Part shown: piece by piece, positions 45,337 through 53,770 of the stretch
How the letters are laid out: the number at the start of each line of letters is the position of its first letter
How positions within the stretch are numbered: position 1 is the first letter of the stretch
Source: an uncultured Paracoccaceae bacterium
GTDB lineage: Bacteria; Pseudomonadota; Alphaproteobacteria; Rhodobacterales; Rhodobacteraceae
Direction of reading: 5' to 3'
NCBI GenBank assembly: GCA_934500835.1
Contig: CAKSTR010000003.1
Coordinates: 289,034 to 353,033 of the forward strand
Length of the DNA stretch: 64,000 bases
Position numbers and translations under genes: made by a program
The notes under the pieces: model-generated
The model's database searches: none
The model's input: the letters and a program-made list of their open reading frames with translations, nothing else
What the model was told of the DNA's origin: nothing

Positions 45337-45807
45337 ATGCCCCGGATCGAACTTGACGCCGCGGACCGTCGCCTGCTGCAGCTTCTGCAGCGCGATGCCC
45401 GTGCCTCGACGCAAGAGCTGGCCGATGCGGCGGGGCTGTCGTCGTCGCCGGCCTGGCGGCGTCTGAAACGTCTGGAAGAGGCCGGGGTGATCCGGGCGCA
45501 GGTGGCACTGCTGGACCCGCGCAAGCTGGGCCTTGAGACGCTGGCCTATGTGCAGGTCATCCTGACCGACCATGTCGAGGCGACGGTGGCGAAATTCGAC
45601 GCTTTCGTCCGCAATCAGGGAAGGGTGCTGGAATGCGCCCGCATCGCCGGCGGGTTCGATTACATGCTGAAGGTGGTCTGCGCCGATGCCGCCGATCTGG
45701 AAGAGTTCCTGATGCGGCATCTTCTGGCGCTCGGGATCGTGCGGACCTCGTCCACCAGCATCGTGCTGCGCCAGATGAAGGCGACGACCGAGCTGCCGCT
45801 GGACTGA
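45337..45807 (+). CDS. Lrp/AsnC family transcriptional regulator
   Basis: A 156-residue regulator: HTH at about 5-55 (LDAADRRLLQLLQRDARASTQELADAAGLSSSPAWRRLKRLEEAGVI) and an AsnC/RAM effector domain (YVQVILTDHVEATVAKFDAFVRNQGRVLECARIAGGFDYMLKVVCADAADLEEFL). Divergent from phhA across 120 bp, so it is likely an aromatic-amino-acid-responsive regulator of phhA-phhB. I could not define a site in the gap. Confidence 0.93.
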   Translation: MPRIELDAADRRLLQLLQRDARASTQELADAAGLSSSPAWRRLKRLEEAGVIRAQVALLDPRKLGLETLAYVQVILTDHVEATVAKFDAFVRNQGRVLECARIAGGFDYMLKVVCADAADLEEFLMRHLLALGIVRTSSTSIVLRQMKATTELPLD

Positions 45808-45869
45808 TCGGGGCTGGTCCGGCTGCGCGGCCGCGCTATCATCCCTGCGACAAGAAAAAGGAACCGACC

Positions 45870-46547
45870 ATGCCCCTGACCCCGATCCCGCCCGATTGCC
45901 CGAATGCCTCGGCCACCGAGGTGCTGGCACCTGATGGGCGGCTTGAGCCGGGGCGCGTCTATGAGGTGCCGGCACGGCAGGGCCGCGCCTTCCGGCTGGC
46001 TGTGGGGCAGGTGGCGCGGATCATCAACCATCATGGGCAGCAGGTCGGCGATTTCTGGGCCTTCCGGGCCGATGACCCGCGGGAATTCCTGTCGATGGAG
46101 CATCTGCGCCCCAACCTGCGCCGGCTCACCCCGCGCCCGGGGGATGCGCTGGTGACCAACCGCCGCCGCCCGTTGCTGGAGTTGGTCGAGGACAAATCTC
46201 CGGGCGTGCATGACACGCTGATCGCCTCGTGCGATCTGCGCCGCTATGCAGAGTTGGGCCATGACGGCCCGCATGACAATTGCACCGACAATCTGCGGAT
46301 GGCGATGGCGGCGATCGGGGTGGATCTGCCAGAGGTGCCCTGCCCGCTGAACCTGTGGATGAACACACCGCCCCGCGCCGATGGCGGCATCGATTGGCTG
46401 GCGCCGGTGTCGCGTCCGGGCGATTTCGTCCGGTTGCGGGCGGTCGCCGACGCCATTCTTGTGCTGTCCTGCTGTCCGATGGACCTGTCGCCGATCAACG
46501 GCGAGGGCAAGTCCCCGACCAGCCTTCAGGTGCTGGTCGAGGGCTGA
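45870..46547 (+). CDS. DUF1989 family protein (urea carboxylase-associated type)
   Basis: A 225-residue DUF1989 protein: VYEVPARQGRAFRLAVGQVARIINHHGQQVGDFWAF, RPGDALVTNRRRPLLELVED, the metal-like motif HDNCTDNL and a Cys-Cys segment LSCCPMDLSPINGEG. Relatives accompany urea carboxylase or act on carbamoyl/guanidino-type compounds, but no urea carboxylase is in the window. It is 62 nt after the Lrp gene on the same strand, with AAGGAACC upstream of the ATG. Function not established. Confidence 0.85.
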   Translation: MPLTPIPPDCPNASATEVLAPDGRLEPGRVYEVPARQGRAFRLAVGQVARIINHHGQQVGDFWAFRADDPREFLSMEHLRPNLRRLTPRPGDALVTNRRRPLLELVEDKSPGVHDTLIASCDLRRYAELGHDGPHDNCTDNLRMAMAAIGVDLPEVPCPLNLWMNTPPRADGGIDWLAPVSRPGDFVRLRAVADAILVLSCCPMDLSPINGEGKSPTSLQVLVEG

Positions 46548-46552
46548 CAGCC

Positions 46553-48568
46553 TCAGGGCCGAGGAATGCTGTCCTCGGAGGTCTTGGAATGCACCAGCTT
46601 GCCGTTCTCGAAGGCCTCGACCTTCGTGACGATGTGGAAATGCGTGGCATCGCAATGGCAGGCGTCGAAGATCTCGCTGCGGACGGACCAGTCGCCGCGC
46701 GCCATCTCGTAGCTTTGCACCATCTCGTAGCGCGCCGAATCCGCGACATCGGGGCGGATGCGGAAGATACGGTCGGTGATGTGGTGCATCTCCACCCCGG
46801 CGGCATCGAAACGGACGCGCCCGATCGGGCCGAAGACCCCGCCGTCGCAATAGCTACGATGGGTGATCTCGCCGGTCAGCTGGTCGACATGGATGCTCCG
46901 CTCTTGCCGGCCGGGCTGCAGCGTGCTGCGCCCGGCGGGTGCCGCGGGTGCGGGCGGCGGCGCGGGCAGATCGAAGGTCTGCTCGCCCGCAGGGGCCGTG
47001 CGGACCGGCAGCGTCAGCGCGGCGCCCTCGGTGAACAGCCGCAACGAGACCGCACCTGCGGCGGGCCAGATGATCGGCCAATAGCCGTTGGAAACGGCGA
47101 TCTTGATCCGGTGGCCGGGCAGGAAGCGATGTGAGATGCCATGCAGCTCTACCGTGGCGGCAAAGCTCCGTCCCGGCACCAGCGGCACGGTGGCCGAACG
47201 GTCGGCGTTCTGCGCCAGATTGGCCAGCCCGCGCGACACCGAATATTCGCTGCCATCCGGCGCCACGTCGATCAGCCGGACCGAGATATTGGCCGCCGGC
47301 CCGTCGGCCTGAAGTTCCAGCGCAAGGGCGGGGTTGCCAAGGATGTCCAGTGCCGCGGTCAGCGGCGCGCCGGTGAAGGTCAGGGAATCGCCGTCATCGA
47401 CGCGCTGGTCGCCGGGCAGATCGCCTTCGACCCCGAAACCGACCCAGTCGCCTTCGGACCAGACCACCTTCTGCCGGGGGCCAAGAACCAGTTCGGCCGG
47501 CTCTGCCTTGTCCGAAAGCCGGCCCGGACCCAGACGAAGCACCTGCGGCGCGACATTCTCCGAGGGCCATCTGGCTTCGGCGAACCAATGGCCGGGGCGG
47601 CGCGGAACGTATTTCGCGGGCAGCGAGCCGTCGGTCTGGAAGATCTGCAACGCCGGTTCATTGGCCACGCCGTTGTCGATGTCTTTCAGCCAGTAGTCCC
47701 ACCAGCGCAGCGCCTCGCCACAGAAATCCACCTTCGGGCCGGGTGCGCCCTCATGCGGGTATAGATGCGCCCAGGGGCCGATGGTCAGCCGCAGCGGCGC
47801 CTTCTGCATGGCGGCCATGCGGAAGGGCGTGTCGCGGTAAAGGTCCGCCCAGCCGCCCCAGAACCAGACTGCACATTCCATCGCCTCCGGTGTGGCGGCA
47901 ACCGAGCCGTGGCGCCAGAATGCGTCCCAATGCGGGTGCCGGGTCCATTCCACGCTCCAGTATTCATTGGCCTCCAGCCGCTCCAGCCACATCTCGCGCC
48001 AGCGGTCGCCGACAATCTCGGGGTCCGGCGGACGCGAGTTGAAGGCATGCATGATGCTGCCCCACCACAGGTTGTCCATCATCATCGTGCCGCCGGAATA
48101 ATGGATATCCTCGAGATAGCGGTTGTCGGTGCCCATCACCGGGATGATTGCCTTCAGCGCCGGCGGGCGCAGGGCCGCGATCTGCACGGCGGTGAAGGCG
48201 CCCCAGGATTTTCCGATGATGCCGACCTTGCCGCTGCACCATCCCTGGGCGGCAATCCAGGCGATGGCGTCCACGCCGTCCTGCTGTTCCTGCGCCAGAT
48301 ATTCGTCGGGCATCACCCCGTCGGATTCGCCCGCGCCGCGCATGTCGATGCGGATCGCGGCATAGCCCTGCGCCGCGAACCAGGGGTGCATGCTTTCGTC
48401 GCGCATGCGGGTGAAGTCGCGCTTGCGATAGGGGATGTATTCGATGATCGCCGGGACCGGCGCGGTATCGGCATCCTCGGGCAGCCAGATCCGGGCGGCA
48501 AGGCGGGTGCCGTCGGGCATCGGGATCCAGATGTTCTCGATCGCGCGGATGGGGCGGGGAGTGGTCAT
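46553..48568 (-). CDS. CocE/NonD family hydrolase (peptidase S15 / X-Pro dipeptidyl-peptidase type), copy 1
   Basis: A 671-residue alpha/beta hydrolase. WIPMPDGTRLAARIWLPEDA starts the S15 domain; the nucleophile is Ser121 in IGKSWGAF; the acid lies in GGWADLYRD and the histidine in GPWAHLYPHEG. A C-terminal jelly-roll (X-Pro dipeptidyl-peptidase C-terminal domain, about 330-560) and an extra C-terminal segment follow. No signal peptide is seen. Family members hydrolyse esters (cocaine esterase), cephalosporins or X-Pro peptides. ATG 48566-48568 avoids overlap with the SnoaL-like gene. About 55% alike by eye in the first 130 residues to the copy at 57560. Confidence 0.9.
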   Translation of the reverse strand: MTTPRPIRAIENIWIPMPDGTRLAARIWLPEDADTAPVPAIIEYIPYRKRDFTRMRDESMHPWFAAQGYAAIRIDMRGAGESDGVMPDEYLAQEQQDGVDAIAWIAAQGWCSGKVGIIGKSWGAFTAVQIAALRPPALKAIIPVMGTDNRYLEDIHYSGGTMMMDNLWWGSIMHAFNSRPPDPEIVGDRWREMWLERLEANEYWSVEWTRHPHWDAFWRHGSVAATPEAMECAVWFWGGWADLYRDTPFRMAAMQKAPLRLTIGPWAHLYPHEGAPGPKVDFCGEALRWWDYWLKDIDNGVANEPALQIFQTDGSLPAKYVPRRPGHWFAEARWPSENVAPQVLRLGPGRLSDKAEPAELVLGPRQKVVWSEGDWVGFGVEGDLPGDQRVDDGDSLTFTGAPLTAALDILGNPALALELQADGPAANISVRLIDVAPDGSEYSVSRGLANLAQNADRSATVPLVPGRSFAATVELHGISHRFLPGHRIKIAVSNGYWPIIWPAAGAVSLRLFTEGAALTLPVRTAPAGEQTFDLPAPPPAPAAPAGRSTLQPGRQERSIHVDQLTGEITHRSYCDGGVFGPIGRVRFDAAGVEMHHITDRIFRIRPDVADSARYEMVQSYEMARGDWSVRSEIFDACHCDATHFHIVTKVEAFENGKLVHSKTSEDSIPRP

Positions 48569-48596
48569 TGCTGCCTCATTGGCTGAAGGGCGGGGA

Positions 48597-49007
48597 TCAG
48601 GCGGCGGGAAAGGTGCGGACTTCATGCGGTGTGCCGAGCACTTGCCCGTGCTGCCATTCGCGCAGGGTCCGGCAGCGGCCGTCCGGGGCGAAGGTCAGGA
48701 GCATGACTCCGCTGGCCTCGCAACGCTGGCCGCCGCGGCGCAGGGTATTGGTCTCGCAGGTCCAGAAGGCAACCGCGCGGCCTTCGCCCAGCACATGGCT
48801 TTCGACGAAACGCATGGAATTGCCGCTTTGCTCGCGCGCCAGACCGTCCCAGAAGGCGCGGAAGTCCTGCGCCCTGAAAGGGACGGTATAGGGCGTGTCC
48901 TGATAGGTGGCGTCTTCGGTGAAAAGGGTCAGAAACAGATCGGTGTCCTGCCCTTCCCAGGCCCGCACAAAGCCATCCTGCCAGCGCAAAAGCTGATCGC
49001 GTGTCAT
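48597..49007 (-). CDS. SnoaL-like / NTF2-fold protein
   Basis: A 136-residue NTF2-like protein: LLRWQDGFVRAWEGQDTDLFLTLFTEDATYQDTPYTVPFRAQDFRAFWDGL and LTFAPDGRCRTLREWQHGQ. Such small cone-shaped domains act as isomerases, hydrolases or binding proteins. It precedes the CocE copy 1 gene by 28 nt in the same direction, so they are probably co-transcribed. It is divergent from the XRE gene. Function unknown. Confidence 0.85.
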   Translation of the reverse strand: MTRDQLLRWQDGFVRAWEGQDTDLFLTLFTEDATYQDTPYTVPFRAQDFRAFWDGLAREQSGNSMRFVESHVLGEGRAVAFWTCETNTLRRGGQRCEASGVMLLTFAPDGRCRTLREWQHGQVLGTPHEVRTFPAA

Positions 49008-49082
49008 TCGACCCTCCGGGAAATCGAGGTCAGGCTAGGCGGCGGGGCAGGGCGTGGGGAATTTCGCACCGGCTTGACGACC

Positions 49083-49100
49083 CTGCGCAGAGTGGCGCAG
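49083..49100. promoter_or_regulatory. Inverted repeat A near the XRE gene, candidate operator
   Basis: CTGCGC-AGAGTG-GCGCAG, perfect 6-bp arms, starting 4 nt after a TTGACG (49074-49079) that could be a -35 for the XRE gene. Its core TGCG..AGTG.CGCA reappears at 49997-50010. Confidence 0.55.
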
Positions 49101-49135
49101 TTTCCGTGTCGGAATGCGAAGGCTATGGGGCGGCA

Positions 49136-49942
49136 ATGGGCGGCGGAACCGACTTTACCCGAAATCTCGGGTTGCTGTGCAGCTATCAAAGGTCCATCGC
49201 CGAGACCTGCCGCAAACTGGGCTTCAACCGCCAGCAGTTCAACAAGTATCTTGCCGGCAGCGTCATGCCCTCGCGCCGCAACATGCGACGGATCTGCGAT
49301 TTTTTCGGCGTCACGGAATCCGAACTCTTGCTGCCGCCCGACGATTTTCGCCGCATCGTCGCCCTGCGCCCGGCGGAGCCGGCACGGGCGCTGCCCCCGG
49401 CGGTGGTGCGGTTCCAGACCGCCTCGCGCGGGCTGCAGGACCGTTATCTGGGCGACTACATGCTGTATTCGCCGTCCTTTGCAATTCCGGGACTGTTCAC
49501 CGTTTCCTTCGTGCGGATGACCCGGCAGGACGGAATGGTGGTCTGGAAGAACGTGGAATACCTGCGCCGATGGGATCGCGGCGGCAGGGTGCAGCGGATC
49601 TCGAAATACATCGGGATCATGGCTGCGGTCGGGGACCGGCTGACCGTGATGCAGGAAGAAAAGCTGCGGCACGAGGATGTGAACCAGACCATCCTTTACC
49701 CCGGCTATGACAACCCGGTCCGGCGGCTTTACGGGATGCACCTGTCCCTGACCGACATGCACCGGCGCACGCCTGCCGCATCGCGCGTGGTGCTGGAGCG
49801 GATCGAGGATGCGCCTGACCTGCGGCGGACCCTGCGGAAATGCGGCCAGTATCCGGCCGACCAGATCCCCTATGACATCCGGGAACTTCTGGGCGCGCTG
49901 TCACCATCCGACAGGCCGATCCTTGAGGCTTCGCCCGGCTAG
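49136..49942 (+). CDS. XRE family helix-turn-helix regulator with a large C-terminal domain
   Basis: A 268-residue regulator. HTH at about 8-65 (NLGLLCSYQRSIAETCRKLGFNRQQFNKYLAGSVMPSRRNMRRICDFFGVTESELLL). The remaining 200 residues form a mixed alpha/beta domain (GLQDRYLGDYMLYSPSFAIPGLFTVSFVRM, GRVQRISKYIGIMAAVGDRLTVMQEEKL, RRLYGMHLSLTDMHRRTPAASRVVLE) that I do not recognise and that may sense a ligand. ATG 49136 starts just before the HTH; upstream in-frame sequence is not conserved-looking. Flanked by dyads A and B and followed by the flavin oxidoreductase-ABC operon. Confidence 0.85.
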   Translation: MGGGTDFTRNLGLLCSYQRSIAETCRKLGFNRQQFNKYLAGSVMPSRRNMRRICDFFGVTESELLLPPDDFRRIVALRPAEPARALPPAVVRFQTASRGLQDRYLGDYMLYSPSFAIPGLFTVSFVRMTRQDGMVVWKNVEYLRRWDRGGRVQRISKYIGIMAAVGDRLTVMQEEKLRHEDVNQTILYPGYDNPVRRLYGMHLSLTDMHRRTPAASRVVLERIEDAPDLRRTLRKCGQYPADQIPYDIRELLGALSPSDRPILEASPG

Positions 49943-49995
49943 GCTTCGCAGCCTGACGCTGAAATCGCGTCACCCCGTCGCGGGGCGGGCCAAGG

Positions 49996-50011
49996 TTGCG
50001 AAGTGTCGCAA
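49996..50011. promoter_or_regulatory. Inverted repeat B upstream of the second flavin oxidoreductase
   Basis: TTGCGA-AGTG-TCGCAA, perfect 6-bp arms, 53 bp before the oxidoreductase ATG. It shares TGCG..AGTG.CGCA with dyad A but has a 4-nt instead of a 6-nt centre. Confidence 0.55.
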
Positions 50012-50063
50012 GCCAAGGGCCGCGGACTAGGCTGTCGGCGCAACGCTAGCCAAAGGCCGTGCG

Positions 50064-52025
50064 ATGAGCGCCAGGTTTCCACATCTTTTCAGTCCCTTCG
50101 CGCTTGGCCCCTTGCGCCTGAAGAACCGGATCGTCTCGACCGCGCATGGCACCTATATGCCGGTCAACGGGCTGCAGACCCAACAGATCGTGGAGTATCA
50201 GCGCGAAAGGGCGAAGGGCGGCGTCGGGCTGATCATCCTTGAGGCGACCTCGACCCACCCCACCGGGATCGGTGCCGGGCGCTATGCCGTGGCGCATACC
50301 GATGACTGCATCCCCGGCTATCGTGCGGTGATCGACGCGATCCATGCCGAAGGCGTGCCGGTGCTGGTGCAACTCTACCATCCGGGGCGCGACGACATTG
50401 CCGGCGGCACCGCGGACGGCACGGTCGCGCCGACATGGTCGGCCTCGGCAGTGCGGTGCGAGGCCAACCAGCTGATGCCGCGCGCCATGCCGGTGGCGCT
50501 GATCGAAGAGATTGTCGCCAGCTATGGCGCGGCGGCGCGGCGGCTGATGCAGGCGGGCGCGGACGGGATCGAGATATCGGCCCATCACGGGCATCTCATC
50601 TCGCAGTTTCTGGACCCGCGCACCAACCTGCGGACCGATCACTACGGCGGATCGTTCGAAAACCGCTTCCGCCTGCTGCGTGAGATCATCGAAACGGTCC
50701 GCGCGGCCATCGGGCCGGGCAAGGTGCTGGGGGTCCGCCTGCCCACGGACGAGATGAGCCTGGCCGGTCTGACCCATGCCGATGCGCTGAAAGAGGCGGC
50801 GGCGGTGGATGCCCTTGACGAGGTGGATTTCATCCATGTCACCCCCGGCTCCTGTGCCACTTTCGACGGGCTGGTTCATGTCGCGCCTTCGATGGCGTTT
50901 CCGGCCGGCTATGCCAGTCCGCAATTCGCCTCGCTCCGCAAGGTGATCGGCAAGCCGATGCTGGCGACGGGACGGATGAATGACCCGCAAGTGTCCGAGA
51001 CACTAGTGGCTGGAAACTCTGCCGATCTGGTCGGGATGACGCGGGCGCTGATCTGCGATCCCGACATGCCAGGCAAGGCCGAGGCCGGCCTGACCGAGGA
51101 GATACGCTATTGCGTTGCTTGCAATCAGGCTTGCATCGGCCATGGCAAGAAGGGCGGCTTCGTCACCTGCATCCAGCGGCCCGAAACCGGCCGTCTGGCC
51201 GAGTTTCGGCTGACGCAGACCGTGCCGCGACGGGTGCTGATCGCGGGCGGCGGACCGGCCGGCATGAAGGCCGCGGCCATCGCGGCCCGCCGCGGGCATG
51301 AGGTCGTGCTGTGCGAGGCCGGCCCTCGGCTGGGTGGCAACGTCAGGCTGGCCGAACGCCTGCCGGGCCGGGCCGAGTTCGGCGGCGTGACCACAAACCT
51401 GATGGCCGAAATCGCACGGCTGGGGGTGGAGGTTCGGCTGAACACCCGACTCACCCGCGCCCTTGCCCTGCAGGAAAAAGCCGCGGCGGTGATCGTTGCC
51501 ACCGGCGCCTTGCCGGCCCGCCCGGCCTTTCCCGGTGACGATGATCCGTCGGTCCTGCATGCCTGGGAGGTGCTGGGACGCGACGTCACCTTGGGCAAAC
51601 GGGTGCTGATCGCGGACAGCACGCTGGACTGGGTGGCGCTTGGCTTGGCCGAGATGCTGGCCCGGTCGGGGCATGATGTCCGGCTTTGCGTCCTTGGCTT
51701 CAGCGCGGGCGACAATCTGCCGGGAACCACCAGGGGTCATGCCCTTGGCGTGCTGCACGGGCTGGGCGTGCGGATCGAACCGCTGATGCGGTTGGGCGGG
51801 TTTCAGGACGGGACCGCCTACTTCGAGCACGCGATCAACGGGTCGGTTGTGGAGTTCGCCGGGGTGGACAGCTTGATCCTCAGCCACGGCGGGGCGTCCG
51901 ATACCCGGCTGGAAGAGGATCTGGAAGGACTTGGCATCCCCGTTCTGGTGGCAGGCGATGCGCTTGGCGCCCGGACGGTCGAGGAGGCGATCCTGGAGGG
52001 CGCGCGGGCGGGGATGGCGGCATGA
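50064..52025 (+). CDS. FMN/FAD 4Fe-4S oxidoreductase of the dienoyl-CoA reductase / N-demethylase family, copy 2
   Basis: A 653-residue paralog of the 16632 gene with the same order: FMN barrel (FSPFALGPLRLKNRIVSTAHGTYMP, VQLYHPGR, ADGIEISAHHGHLISQFLDPRTNLRTDHYGGS), cluster motif C-x2-C-x3-C-x11-C (CVACNQAC), then FAD/NAD domain (AGGGPAGMKAA). The TAHGTYM segment at the active site differs from copy 1 (TGHQTYL), so substrates probably differ. It lies downstream of the XRE gene and 140 bp before the importer. Candidate N-methyl or N-alkyl amine/amino acid dehydrogenase. Confidence 0.9.
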   Translation: MSARFPHLFSPFALGPLRLKNRIVSTAHGTYMPVNGLQTQQIVEYQRERAKGGVGLIILEATSTHPTGIGAGRYAVAHTDDCIPGYRAVIDAIHAEGVPVLVQLYHPGRDDIAGGTADGTVAPTWSASAVRCEANQLMPRAMPVALIEEIVASYGAAARRLMQAGADGIEISAHHGHLISQFLDPRTNLRTDHYGGSFENRFRLLREIIETVRAAIGPGKVLGVRLPTDEMSLAGLTHADALKEAAAVDALDEVDFIHVTPGSCATFDGLVHVAPSMAFPAGYASPQFASLRKVIGKPMLATGRMNDPQVSETLVAGNSADLVGMTRALICDPDMPGKAEAGLTEEIRYCVACNQACIGHGKKGGFVTCIQRPETGRLAEFRLTQTVPRRVLIAGGGPAGMKAAAIAARRGHEVVLCEAGPRLGGNVRLAERLPGRAEFGGVTTNLMAEIARLGVEVRLNTRLTRALALQEKAAAVIVATGALPARPAFPGDDDPSVLHAWEVLGRDVTLGKRVLIADSTLDWVALGLAEMLARSGHDVRLCVLGFSAGDNLPGTTRGHALGVLHGLGVRIEPLMRLGGFQDGTAYFEHAINGSVVEFAGVDSLILSHGGASDTRLEEDLEGLGIPVLVAGDALGARTVEEAILEGARAGMAA

Positions 52026-52073
52026 GGACCGCGCGGGGCCTGTGCAAGAACCGCTGGCAGAATTCCGGCTGTC

Positions 52074-52107
52074 AATGGATGTATTTGACTCGACACATGC
52101 GTCCATT
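52074..52107. promoter_or_regulatory. Imperfect 34-bp dyad upstream of the second peptide-type importer
   Basis: Two 14-bp arms (52074-52087 and 52094-52107) match in 11 of 14 positions, with perfect ends AATGGA/TCCATT and a 6-nt centre. TTGACT inside it (52085-52090) might be a -35. It is unrelated in sequence to dyads A and B. Confidence 0.5.
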
Positions 52108-52165
52108 CCTTACAAGCTGAAGCCAGATTCAAAGAACGACCATCCCAAACAGGGGGAACTCTCGA

Positions 52166-53731
52166 ATGACCAGATCAAAGACCAATCCTTTTTCGGTGAA
52201 TCGCCGGCAGCTCTTCGTCGGTGCCGGGGCCCTGAGCCTTTCGGCGCTGGTCTTCCCGCGCGGAGCCGCGGCCGCAGCTGGTGGCATCCTGCGCGTGCGC
52301 TCTTACGGCGATCTGCAGATCCTTGACCCCGCCTTCATGCTTGCCGCCCCCGAGCTGGACATCATGAACTGCATCTACACCAAGCTGGTGGCGCCGAAGG
52401 CTGGCGATGTGTGGGGCTGGGAGCCGTCGGCGGTGGAAAGCATCGAGCAGCTTGACCCTCTGACCGTGGCTTTCAAGCTGAAGGATCAACTGGGCTTCAC
52501 CGATGGCTATGGCCAGCTGACCGCCGATGACGTGAAATTCTCGATCGAGCGCATCGCCGACCCGGCCTCGGAAAGCGCCTATGCAGGCGACTGGGCGACG
52601 CTGAAGGAGGTCGAGGTCAAGGACACGCTGTCCGGCCTGATCCACCTGAACGCCCCCTTCGCGCCGCTCTGGACCTCGACCCTGCCCAGCAGTTCGGGGA
52701 TCATCGTGTCGCGCAAGGCGGTGACCGAGTTGGGCGGCAAGATCACCACCAAGCCGGTGGCGCAATCCGGCCCCTATCTCCTGAAGGAATGGCTGCCCAA
52801 GCAGAAGACCATCCTGGTCCGCAACCCGGACTGGAAGTATGAGCAGGGTGCCTATGATGAGATCCACATCACGCCCATCGAGGACGAAAAGACTGCCGAA
52901 CTGGGCTTCGAGGCCGGCGATCTGGACTACACCTGGACTTCGGTTTCCTCGATCAGCCGGCTGAAGGAAAGCCCGCCGCCCGAAGCGACCGTCGTCGAAA
53001 AGCCCTCGCTGGCCTTTGTCTGGCTGGGGCTGAACAAGGATGTGGCACCCTTCGACAACCCCAACATCCGCCGCGCCGTGCAACATGCGATCGACACCAA
53101 GGCAGTGGTCGATGCGGCCTATTACGGCGCTGCCGCCACCTCGACCGGCATCATCGCGCCGGGCCTGCCGGGCCACCGCGATGCCAATATCTACAACTAC
53201 GATCCCGACAAGGCGCGCGAGTTGCTGGCGCAGGAAGGGGCCGAAGGGCTGACCATCACGCTGGACATCCTGAACAAGACCGAACGGCTGACGGCTGCAC
53301 AGGTCATTCAGGCCAACCTCGCGGATGTGGGCATCACCTGCGAGATCAAACAGCACGATTCCGGCACCTTCTGGACGCTTGGCTCGAAGGACGGCGACAC
53401 CTGGAACAAGCTGCAGATGCTGATCCAGCGCTTCTCGATGCAGCCTGATCCCAGTTGGGCAACCGCCTGGTTCACCACCGAGCAGGTCGGCGTCTGGAAC
53501 TGGGAACGCTTCTCGGATGCTGAGTTCGACGAGCTGAACGTCAAGGGTCAGGTGGAACTGGACGTGGCGGCCCGCGACACGATCTACAAGCGGATGCAGG
53601 ACATCATGGAGGAAAGCGGCCAATACGTCTTCCTGACGCATGAGGTCGTTGGCGTCGAATACCGCAACACCGTGGTGCCCGCGCTGCAGCCGAATGCGAT
53701 GCCGCTTTTGAACGACTTCAAACCGGCCTGA
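52166..53731 (+). CDS. ABC transporter substrate-binding protein, family 5 (Tat-exported)
   Basis: A 521-residue binding protein with a twin-arginine leader (NRRQLFVGAGALSLSALVFPRGAAAAA). Core motifs: ILRVRSYGDLQILDPAFML, TVAFKLKDQLGFTDGYGQLTADDVKFSIERI, SGPYLLKEWLPKQKTILVRNPDWK, NIRRAVQHAIDTKAVVDAAYYGAA. It binds a peptide-like or amide-type solute for the following DppBCDF-type proteins. ATG 52166 has GGGGGA upstream. A hairpin overlaps its stop. Confidence 0.93.
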   Translation: MTRSKTNPFSVNRRQLFVGAGALSLSALVFPRGAAAAAGGILRVRSYGDLQILDPAFMLAAPELDIMNCIYTKLVAPKAGDVWGWEPSAVESIEQLDPLTVAFKLKDQLGFTDGYGQLTADDVKFSIERIADPASESAYAGDWATLKEVEVKDTLSGLIHLNAPFAPLWTSTLPSSSGIIVSRKAVTELGGKITTKPVAQSGPYLLKEWLPKQKTILVRNPDWKYEQGAYDEIHITPIEDEKTAELGFEAGDLDYTWTSVSSISRLKESPPPEATVVEKPSLAFVWLGLNKDVAPFDNPNIRRAVQHAIDTKAVVDAAYYGAAATSTGIIAPGLPGHRDANIYNYDPDKARELLAQEGAEGLTITLDILNKTERLTAAQVIQANLADVGITCEIKQHDSGTFWTLGSKDGDTWNKLQMLIQRFSMQPDPSWATAWFTTEQVGVWNWERFSDAEFDELNVKGQVELDVAARDTIYKRMQDIMEESGQYVFLTHEVVGVEYRNTVVPALQPNAMPLLNDFKPA

Positions 53732-53739
53732 GGGCCGGT
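53722..53739 (+). promoter_or_regulatory. Hairpin overlapping the stop of the substrate-binding protein gene
   Basis: ACCGGCC (53722-53728) pairs with GGCCGGT (53733-53739) around a TGAG loop that contains the stop codon. It parallels the hairpins after the other three binding-protein genes. Confidence 0.6.
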
Positions 53740-53770
53740 CTGAAGCCAAAGGCAAGCCGGACGGAGTTCC

